From: Terebella lapidaria
Taxonomy: Eukaryota > Annelida > Polychaeta > Terebellida > Terebellidae
DNA: 64,000 bases
Direction: 5' to 3'
NCBI GenBank assembly: GCA_949152475.1
Contig: OX424567.1
Location: 18,315,402 to 18,379,401, forward strand
Shown here: positions 35,801 to 47,800 of the stretch, piece by piece
Layout: the number at the start of each line of letters is the position of its first letter
Position numbering within the stretch: position 1 is the stretch's first letter
Made by a program: the position numbers and the translations under genes
The notes under the pieces: model-generated
Told to the model about the DNA's origin: nothing
The model's input: the letters and a program-made list of their open reading frames with translations, nothing else
Database searches by the model: none

Positions 35801-38800
35801 ATAGAAAACTACAAAATTACTTGGGACATTAATCATGAACATAAGCAAAGTTATTGCATGTTTACGATTTTGACCATCTCTGTGACCTTGACCTTGTCTT
35901 TCAACATTGATCTGAAACTTTTCACTCACAGTATTCTAGTATCACGGCATATCTCCTGAACGAAAAAGATTGAAAAATGACTTCACAATGTGGTCTAGAG
36001 TCTCAGAACACTCAAAAGTCACAAATGCGTGACTCCTAATTTTTCGAGCTCGGCGATAATGAGGAGTTACTATTTCAATAACAGTAACAACCAGCAAAAA
36101 TCACGATATATCAAGTGGTAGTGTTTGGAAACCACAGACGATATTTAATAAAATATAATGTGAGAGAGCTCGCTATGTTGGTCAGTATCAAGTATTGAAT
36201 TCGTGATTGAGAATAATGTCAAAATAGAAAAATCGTCGCAATATCTTTTATAAAGCTTATTTCTCTTACAATTTTTGAATTTTTTTTATGGTCAATTACC
36301 GATCATTCGATACATGGTCGATGGACGTAGGACCAAAATCCCCGATTATCGCCAAGGTCGAAAATGTAAAGGTCACCAGCTTTAATTTTAATAGCTAAAT
36401 CTGAAGGGGCGAGGGTCTGCAATCTCTGATTGTCTCGTTATTATTATTATTATTTTTACCCAATTTTGGCGACATTTTTGTGTTCAAAGAGCTTTCTGCA
36501 TTCAAAGAGCTTTGACGTTAAGTTCTAATTTTGAGGTATATGTTTCTTCGACATTGGAACTCCAAATTAAAAAAAAAAACTGAAAGAAAAATTTTCGAAC
36601 GTTCTGGCAATAAATTGATTCCGTATGCAAAAATGGGGGTAAATGCGACCAGCATGATAAATAATACTTGCCATGTAAGGGCATGTTGGAGTATGAATTC
36701 ATGCATTCCAAGTTGATGCGAAATACAATTCGCGACATTGTTGCAAATGTTGTATTTCCTCCATAACTACGCATGATTCGGTGATTTGATGGGTCAATTC
36801 TGTGATGTGTGTTCAACACATACCAGACATTTATTTGAAATTCGTGCAACATTACAGGCATACTCCACCATTTACTCGTTTTCTCTGTTGTTTCGATGCG
36901 CTCCCCATGATACAAAGTGAATAAAATTACTGTAGAAAAGAACGGTACATGATGTGTATACATAGGTACATGTATATCCGGTCATATATCAGCCACCAGA
37001 CTGCCAAGTTTTGTTGCTGATACTTACTCAATAACGAAGCTACACACATATCAGCAAAATGTGTATTCTTTAATGAGCGTTTACATGATAAAATGATAAA
37101 AACTGAATAAATCCACCATTAATAAACGACAAAATCTGTCAAAAAAAATGGATGAGTATATTGGGAACTTTACTGAGCGCACATCACAGGTTCTGAAGCA
37201 TTTCATGGTCACATAAACAGGAGTGTTCCACTTGTGTCATCAATAACCAATATTTCCCACTACAAAAGGGGTGAGGTGGACATTTTCAGACGCACTAGTG
37301 GGGATTAAGGTACGGTGGCGCTGAAGGGACCTGTGTTTGAAATTTTTTTTATCTTGAGCGCTCGACATATTATCTCTAGCGCTCGACATAAAAAAGCAAG
37401 CGCTTGACATAATATAGCGAGTGCTCCACATGATCTAGTGAGCGCTCTACATGATATGGTGAGTGCTCTGCATAATATAGCGAGCACTTTACATAATATA
37501 GCGAGCGCTCTACACAATATAGCGAACACTCTACACCATAAACCATTTTTTTTTTGCTGAATAACTAATGTTTAAATTGAAACGGTCAGATACCTACATT
37601 TATATGAGAATATTAATAATCTTTGACATATCAGAAATAATCTTTGACATATCACAAGTGCTCGAGATCAGCAAGTTGAGCGCTTGCTTTGTAGAGCGCT
37701 CACTATATTAAGTTGAGTACTCGAGTTAATATGAGTAGCACTCTCTATGAGTATGTTGAGCGTTCGATATCATATCTTGAGCGTTTGCTGTATTATTTCG
37801 AGCGCTCATGATAATATGTCAAGTGCTCGAAAAAATATTTTTTTCACACACAGGTTCCTTCAGAGCCACAGTATAAATGCGACATTTCGAAACACATAAT
37901 TAGTGGGGCCAGGATGACATTTCTGAACACGCAATTGGGGTAAGAGTGACGTTCAATAACGTTTTCCGACACATTAGTGGGGTAGGGACGACATTTTGAG
38001 ACATATAATGAATGGGGTGAGGGCGACATTTTTTAACACGCTATTGGGGTAAGAGTGACATTCATCGAACACACTAGTGGGGTAAGGAAGACATTTTAAA
38101 ACACATAATAAGTGGAGTAAGGGCGATATTTTCCGACACATTATTGGGTTAATGGTGACACTTCAGACTGGCTTATCATTATAACATGTATAATAAATAG
38201 AAATTCACCATTTACCCCATGTGTCCATGGGAAATTGATTTGAGCAACATTTCAAAGGTATGATTTAATTTTTGAAGTACTGAGGCAATTTGTACTTCAA
38301 TATAAGTTTCGATTGAGACATGCCCCATTCAAGCAAAAGGAAGCCGAATAATGAATGACTGGCCGCAATATGAAAAGCTACCGTTGGAGTTTCTCTGATT
38401 TTTTTGTAGGAAATGCCCCACTTGGGGTAAAACGATGTCTGTTATAATTATTATTAATGACTTCTTTTAATGATTATTTGCAGCAATAGATCTATCGCAT
38501 TCATGTTCGACTACAAGAATGTGCAGAGGTGAGTTGCTCACTTTGTGTGATAACAAAGATAATCATATCTTAATGAACACTAAGCATTGTAGCCTAGACC
38601 CTTCACCGACCTGGCTCGTTAAGAGAGGCCTACCGGTGATTTTACCAGTTCTCACCAAAATGGTTAACCTCTGCCTTGCCGACGGGTCAGTGCCAATGGA
38701 CTTTAAAACGGCAAAAGTCACTCATATTTCGCTTGAAAATCTGTTTGTCGGATGTCTCCAGCTGGATGATCGAGAACCGCCTTAACTCAATACTGACAAA

Positions 38801-41800
38801 ACTGATGTCATAGTCTTCGGAACAAAGCGCAACATAGAGCAATTACCCATCCTGCAAGTGATTGTGAGGGAATCAATCACAACTTCAACTAAGAAAGTCA
38901 AGAATCTTGGACTTGTTATGGACTATCAACTAACAATGAATGACCACATCAACTGTCTGCAATCAGTCTATGGGAGCAATACAACAGATTGGCAAGATCA
39001 GGAGATACATTGATCAACCCACAGCCGAATTATTGGTAATCCAGCTAATCACTAGCCTATAGACTACTGTAGCAGCACCTTGTGTGGCGTGACTCCCTCC
39101 CAGATCGACAGACTGCAGCGAGTTCAGAATAACTGTGCCCAAATAATCCTTCAAATTCCACGATGGGAATCCATCCATCATGCCCTGTATAGACTTCACT
39201 GGCTGCCATTTCGCAGTCGTATCAAATAGAAACTCGCCATTCTCTTGTTCAAAGCCTTGAACAGTGGACCTGCCTTCATCACTGAGCTCATATGCCCATA
39301 TGTGCCCTGTCACGTGCTCCGATCCCAAGATGAACGTCTGTGTTCCATTCCGAGGTCGCGTCTCAAAACCTAGGGGGACCGGGCCTTCTCAGTGTCAGGA
39401 CCAACATTCTGGAACTAACTGCCAGCCTCTGTCAGATCTGCAAACTCATTACAACAATTCAAGAAGTCATTGAAAACAACTCTGTTCAGTCTCAACTATC
39501 CATAAATGAAATCGTTGCTGCATAAGCTCTCTTTTCATCCCAAACACACTTATAAAGGACTAATCAAGTCCCAAGTTTTTCGATTTTTCCAAATTTGCTC
39601 GTATATAGATGATGTTGAATCAGCTTGCCAAACATTATTCAAGGCACTTTCGAAACGTAACTATTCAAAACGTTGGCTTCGCAAAATAAAGGATGAAACA
39701 TTGAGAATTCTAAACAGTGAAGAAAGACTAGGTGCTGATTTTCAATTGCCCACTTCCAGCTCATCTGGCTCAAACCCTTGTAATTCTAGACAATGTCAGA
39801 CATGTCATTTAGTTCCAAATTGTCAAATTTTCTCAGGATCAGTTTTTGAACAAACCTACTCAAACAGCTCAGCTTTGGATTGCAACTCAGAAAATATAAT
39901 TTATCCATACACTTGTTAGCTTTGCGAAAAACAATATGTAGGTGAAACCGGTAAATCACTCAAATTCAGGAACAATCGTCACCGTGCTGCAATAACTAGC
40001 TGCGATGAGGAAAAAGCATTGTACAGTCATCTATCTAAATTTCACAGCAAAACTGAATTTTCCATCGAATGTTTTTCACTTTTACCAATTGAACAGGTTC
40101 AATCTTGGTGATGAACCGATCTTGGTGATGAACTTTTAAACAAACAATGGCGACTTGAAAGTTAATATTGTTAGATTGATACTCTAGGCACTTTCGAACC
40201 TCATGGCCTCAACGTTCAAAAATTTACAATGTATGACCCTTTGAACAAACGTAAAAATAAATTCGACCTGGTGTATATAGTACCCTTCTCAAAAACAGGT
40301 GCTTTTTCGGCCCAACGTGTTAAAAAGCATATGAAACAAATCAACAAAATACTGATGGCGATATCAAAATAGCAACAGCTTACAAGAAGCATCAAAATCT
40401 TAAAGAACTTTTAGTCAGAAGCAAACTTGAATAATCCAACAAAATTTGTTCAATGTCGCTCATTGAATTTGTATCTGTGTTACTCTAACAATTATCTTGT
40501 GCCAGTGTATTTTTTCATACTCTCCAAAACATACATACACCCATACATCGTGGGCCGATACCATGGATAACTCGGAATGTTATGATTGCTATTTTATACC
40601 TTAAACTGTAGAACACAAGTAGCCAATGTAGACGCTTAAGTGTGTCCGTGATATGATCGTACTTGCGGAGTCCACATAATATCCTAGCTGCAGTGTTCTG
40701 TACCATCTGCATCCTGTGGATAAGATACTTCGGCAACCCATAAAGCAATGAATGCAACGTGGGATGGACCAGGGCATGAATGAGTATCTCATTTTTGCGG
40801 TCAGCGAATGCCACATCACATTTCTTTTTACCTTGTTGCTCAATTGACATGTGCGAAGTCCGACGGCTGGATATTTGTCACCCATCTTCATTGGCACATC
40901 CGGACATTTGTGTATAAAATGTTTTGTTCTGAAAAAGGATAAAATCCGTTTTGGAAACATTCATTTTGAGGATCATACCCATCATCAGCCATGAACGAAC
41001 TTCCGAGATACACTTCTGTATAGCACACACACCATTTGTGAGAGATGGAGCAAAAAACAGTAAACATTATGATCATCTGCTTAGGCATGAGCTGACACGT
41101 TGTGCTGCGCAATGAGGCCGAAGACTGGACTGGAATATTCAATGAACTTGATGGGGCCAAGACAGGATCCATGTGGCACACCGTGAGTTAGATGGAACGT
41201 TTTAGACAGTGTCCCGTTTATGATGACTGATCCACCACTGCACGCTCAGATAGTTTCGAAACAAACTGGAAGTTCTGCCTTCATAAGAAGTGTAGTGGCT
41301 GGGCCGGATCTCCAAGCTACCGGGAATGTTGATGATCGCGTAGAACAGTTAATACTATGGGGGATCATGGGTAAAAAAATCAATATATGATTTGATGATA
41401 ATGGTTGAAGATGATAATGGTTGGAAGCGGGTCCAAACTGCCAGATGACCGTTTGATGTCATAATCAGTTGGCGGATCTGTTCAAGCGACAGTAACTTGG
41501 AAGATCTGAGCGTTGAAGTAACCTCCGGGATGTCGATAAGATATTTATCATATCTGAGGCCTCGCCGTAGGCTAACAATTTTATCCTCGAAATATCGACC
41601 GAAATCGTTTACCAATACATCGAGATGTTTGTTATAAAAGGTCAATGTGCAAAATGATACCTGACTTCTTTTTAGTCAGTTTAGTGTAGTTACCTGGTTA
41701 TATATTTGGGTTCAACGATGAAAGGAGACGCCATATTTGAGCACCTTGTTCAGGGTAGTAGCGTGAAATGGCAGGAAATGGGCAGACGACAAAATTCAAA

Positions 41801-44800
41801 CATCATCCGAGCCTACCATGATCCGAGCCTACCATTTTTATCATGATATTGATAAAAACGGCAAACTGAACAAAGCAAAACAGTTTTTCCTCAAATTGAT
41901 TAATTGATTAATGGAGTGAGTGGCGCAGTGGTAAGGCGTCGGACTCGTAATCCAAAGATCATGGGTTCGAGTCTCGAGCTGGACTGTTGTGCCATTTCAC
42001 TAGTGTCCTTAGGCAAGGCATTTACCACTAATGTGTCTATCTTCACCCAGGATTAAATGGGTACCGGTTGATAATGGGTGCTGTATAGAGCGCTTTGAGT
42101 GTGGCTGCTCCAAGTACAATCACTCAGACTGGGGTTAAAGTGTAAAGCGCCTTTGAAAGCGGATTTAGTTCGGCTGAAAAGAGCGCTATATCAAATCTGA
42201 TAACTTTAACTTTAACTTTAACAGTATGAGGAGTGGAAGGAAATGCGGAAAGGGAGTGAATAAGTATTGGAATGAGAAGTGAAAATAACATTGTCCAGAG
42301 GTGGCGAGAATAAAAAAACTACGGAGAGTAGGCCTCCGACATGCCCTTCACACACATATTGAAGAAACATTTTCCAATTATTCACATCATCAAAATCTTA
42401 GAGTTGTATCTGTCGTAGTTTTTTTTTACATTCATTCTGTTTGATTATTAGCAGAATATATCTCTAAATATGTGTGCAATATTTTACTTTGTATCAATTT
42501 ACCAGAGTAAAACCCTCGATCATTTTCAAGCCACGCTTTCAAAAAACGCTTACTAGACACGCTTACTTTTCGAATTACCAAATGATTTCACACAAAGGTA
42601 ATACTGAAGTCAATCGAAATGTCATACGATAAACGAGCAACATATTTCATGTAAAAGTTCACATTATACATTTTTTTTTTCAAACTTGTTGAGTTGTGTA
42701 TGATACTTCCAGAGTGTCCATCTTGCCAGAATGGTTGGTGTAGGGTGTCGCCGATAACCGATCCAGATGGTGGCTGTGTGTGCCGCAGCCCTATATCAAC
42801 CCCATCGCTCTGCCTTGGTAAATACGTAAGAAAGAAGGATGTTCATAGTTATCGACTCTTTTAGCAATTAGAGTATGAAAATGAGTTATTTAGCAAGATA
42901 TCAATGTATATCCGCTATATATATGTATGTCCGCTACTCACCCACCCCTCAGCATACACACTGAGCCGATTCCTGAATTAATTAATAAGAAGTCTATATG
43001 CTTGGTTTTTTTTGTATTTAAGATATTCTAGAAATATTTAGGTGTGAATGTAAAGTCATATTATAAGTGTGCTATTTCTATATAGTATCCTTTTCAACCC
43101 CTTGCCATTGGTTACCGTGGAAGCAGAAAAGAATACTAGCGACCAAACGAATGGCCGTGTTTCCATTCTCTCTACCATTCAGCCATTTTCGATGAAGTGA
43201 AGGAATATAACCCAATACGTTTTACTTATATACTTGAACTCTTCTTCACATGTGATGACGTGAATCTCGTGGGTTTTGATGGTGTTTACAGCATGTCAAT
43301 ATCTTGATTAGTGACGAAGATATTAAAGTTTTAGTGAAAATTATCAATAGTCCTACCCATTGCAATCAGTACATGTTACGTCACAAGGTTATGCCAGGTT
43401 AAACATTCAATTCAATAAACACTCAATTAAGCTTCTAAATTTCAATAGGTGGCGATATGTATGTGCTGGTTTAGCGTGTTGATAATGACATGAAATGATA
43501 TATGCTGAATATCCTCATGACCTTGAAGTTGACCTTTGACCTAACTTTCAAGGTCACAGTACAAAATGATTAATATCTCGCTTCTTATCAACTTTATAGC
43601 TTGGGAATTAATTGTGGACATATAGGAAATGGCATATGCCAAACATTCAGATGACCTTGAATTGAACCTTTGACCCCATTTTCAAGGTCAGAGCATAAAA
43701 TGGCTAATATCTCGTTTATTATCGACTTTACAGCTTGGGAATCAATTGTGCACATATAAGAAATGATATATGCTGAATATTCTCATGACCTTGACCTTTG
43801 GCTTTATTTTCAAGCTCAGAGCACAAAATGGCTAATATCTCGCTTATTACGGACTTCACAGTTTAGTAATCAATTGTGAACGTATAGGAAATGATATATG
43901 CCGAATATTGTCATGACCTTGAACTCGACTCACCTCATTTTTCAAGGTCACAGGACAAAACGGCCACTATCTCGCTTCTTATCGACTTTATAGCTTGGGA
44001 ATCAATTGTGGACATATAGGAAGTGATAAACTCCGAATACTTTGAAGACCTTGAATGTGACCTTTGACCTCATATTCAAGATCAGAGCACAACAGGGCTA
44101 ATATCTCTCTTATCATTGACTTTACAGCTTATGAATCAATTGTGTTTACAAAGGAGAAATATATGCTGAATATTGTAAAAAATGGCAAACATCTCGCTCA
44201 TTATCAGTTTGGCAGCTTAGGAATTATTTGTGAACATATACAGTGTAGGAAATGATATCTGCTGAATATTGTCATGACCTGGAATTTGACCATTGATCTC
44301 ATTTTCAAGGTCACAGAACAAAATGGCTAATATTTAGCTTCTTATCAACTTTATAGATTGGGAATGAATTGTGGACATATAGAAAATATTATACACGCCA
44401 AATATTTTGATGACTTTGAATTTGATCCTTGACCTCATATTCAAGGTCAGAGTACAAAATGGCTATTTCTCTTTTAATTGAGTTTACAGCTTGCATTAAA
44501 CTGTGGACATTGCGATATATGCTGGATATTCCCGTGACCTACTATTTGACTAGTGACCTTATTTTCAAGGTCACGGAACAAAATGGCTTATATCTGAAAT
44601 ATAAAACGCTAACTTAGCCCTTGGGTTAATTTTTCATTATTACCATGTTACGTCGGTGTCTGGTTAAAGATTACGAATTACCCATTCTATATTACAAAAT
44701 ATACATGCTCACACCAATTTTAGCTGATCATATTACGTAGTATTATCTACCATCTGAATACAATTTCTTTTTTCAGACGAGGAACCCTGCGGTGATAGAA

Positions 44801-47800
44801 TACGCTATTGTTCTTGCAATTCGGGATATACCGGGCGGTTGTGTGAAACAGGTAGACATGAACTTTGGTTCAAACACATTTATTGAACAATATTGGTCAG
44901 CATTGGTCAGCAGGGCAACCCCTAGTTTAAGATCGCTGTTTGGTGCATGATATACATGTGCATTCAATCAGAAAATATGTAATACAGTATCTTTACAAAG
45001 CAAACAACATTTAGAATTAAAGCAACACTCACAGGCCGAATGCACAATATATACAATATTTTACATTATTTACAAAATGCATACTAGTAGTATGTAAGCA
45101 TAGAATATAATCCTATCTTTACAATGTATAATAGGTACGACACACATGCATTATTTGCAATATAAAATATACATATCATATAGTTTCATTTCGTGGTGCA
45201 CCTCTGTCCACATACATTTATTATATATGTTGTGAATTTGTATGTGTCTGTGTGTGTCATTTGAATGAAACAGTAGGTCGGGAACAAACCCTGTATCACC
45301 CAACATTCTATGGCTATGTTGTTATTTGTGTGATGATGTATGAAATGCGCTAGAAAAGTGATACGGTGCGGGTGGGAACAACCCCCGTTTATCACTCATC
45401 AAGGTAAACATTTGTTTGGTTGTAGTGTCAATTTAATGCACATGGACATATTTAGTCACACGTCCTACTGACAGCAGTTACAAGTATAGTTTGCCATAGA
45501 GGAATCGTTTGGTGGTTATGAAAAATTTATGAACAGCAGCAACGATAATACTATTTTTGTCAACGGATAGGTTCATGTCCTCGTAAAAATTAATTCGGTT
45601 CACAGAAGTCGATAACTGGCCAGCTCAGTAACCATTACCTATGGTGTACGATGGCGGCCATATTCAGATTCCGTGTTCTCGCCCTTAAAGCGAGAACATG
45701 AATCACGAAGCGAAAAGTCGAAAAAAACGAAACGAATTGACGAAAAGGCGATATTACGAATAGAAATAACGAAATATAATTTCTTTTCACCTCGTAATTT
45801 CGCCTTTGCGCTTCGTGTTTTCGAGATTCTGCCTTAGCTCTTTTTCAGACCTTGCCTTTTCGTTTCGTACTTTCGAGTTTTCTTTTCGTACTCTCGACTT
45901 TTCGCTTCGAGTTTACGCCTAATCTCCATGGGCGAAAACACTAATAAAAATGGCCACCGTCGTACATCATAATTACCTGTCTTGTACGAAATGACAGGGT
46001 GTTTCATGAACCACACGCGCATTCCGGACTATTTTCTACATGCAAACTAAAGTGCAAATGCGACTTCAGCTTGCTATAACCAATTCTCATTCTAGCATGA
46101 TGGACGTTGCAGATACTTTCTCCTATTCCATACCATGCACTCGTTGGAGGTGATGAAATGTGCGACATTAAATGAAGCTTGAATATTGATAGCGAAGGAA
46201 CACCTTGGGTGTACAGAGGCAGCTCTTTCCAATATTCTGTGGTGGATGGAAAGAATACTGCCTGTTTGTGCGAAACAAAGACAAATCATTCCGATTTCGC
46301 AGAGGATAGCCTTGTCCCACAGCGTTAGAAGGCGGGAGTAAATCACACAAATTTAGGAAGGTGCCAGACAAAACTTGAAATTTATCGTTTGGAGTGTGGT
46401 TTGGAACAAGGGGATTATTTTTTCACGTTGCCTATCAGACGAAATAAGACTGTATTTAACGTTGAATAAAATACATAACACGGACACTAGCTAAATTCAG
46501 CTGTTACACAGCAGAATACTTACAAAGAAAAATTGAATCTATACTGTAAGTCAAGACGATTTACACATCCTTCAAATGAGATGAAACATAACTTGAACAA
46601 TTACAATTCTTGTGATTTTGTCAGGTTGTAAAAGTGAAAATCAAATAATTAGAAAGCTTATAAGGGACATTCATTTTTTTTTAAATTTAGGATATAATTT
46701 TTTTCTGCAGAATTAATTACTCACTTTTCCAACTAGAAAATGAATATTTCAAACCGAGAAATAAATGTTCAAACCCAGAAAGAAATATTCGAACCTGAAA
46801 ATGAAATTTCAAACCTGGAGATTAATATTCAAACCTGGAAATAAAAATCCAAACCCGGAATTAAGTATTAAAACCTTGAACTAAATATTCGAACCTTGAA
46901 ATAAATATTCAAACCTGGAATTAAGTATTAAAACCTGGAATTAAATGTTCAAACCAGAAAATTAATATTCAAACCTGGGAATAAATGTTCACACCGGGAA
47001 ATAATTATCCAATCCGGAATTAAATTTTCAAACTGGGAAATAAATATTCAAACCTGGAATTAAGTATTGAAACCTGGAAATAAATGTTCAAACCGGGAAA
47101 TAAGTATTCAAACCTGGAAATAAATGTTCAAATTTGGAACTGAATATTCAAAACCGGAAATAAATATTGAAACCGGGAAATAAATATTAAAACCTGGAAT
47201 TAAACATTTAAACTTCGAAATAAATATTAAAACCGGGAATTAAATATTAGCACCTGGAAATAAATGTTTCTTGAAATAAATGTTTCTAATTATTTTAATG
47301 CTTAATTCCGGGTTTTAATATTTATTCCCGGTTTCAATATTTATGTATGGTGCAGTGGTACGGGATGGTGCAGTGGCAGAGCGATCGGCCCATGATCAAC
47401 AGGCCGTGGGTTCGAGTACTCGTACGTTTGAGCAAGGATTGTCTATAAATAGGATGTCCAACTCTGCTCAATGTGGGCGTAAAAACGTGATTACGTAAAA
47501 TGAAGAAAGCGTGTCAAAACGGTGACAGGTACTCGAAATTGAGTTTTTCATACTGCTTATCACTTCACTCATAGTGAGAACATACAGAATCGGGCCCTGG
47601 GATTGAGCTCACTGATCTGGGAGGGCATGCGTGTGAGGTGGAGCCTCATTGTCATCCACAGTTTGTCTCTCTTCCCGCTCGCGAAAATATTTTTGATGTG
47701 GTCCAAGCACGTGCATGTCTGTATGCGTATTTTTGAGCACATCCACGTCAATAATTAAAAAGGTTACTTTTCCATCTTTTCAAAAATTTAGGAAGCATTA

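Noticed and set aside
46730..47347. Possible CRISPR-like array of 20 bp repeats
   Set aside because: Units are directly adjacent and degenerate, with no unique spacers, in a eukaryotic intron; this is a minisatellite.
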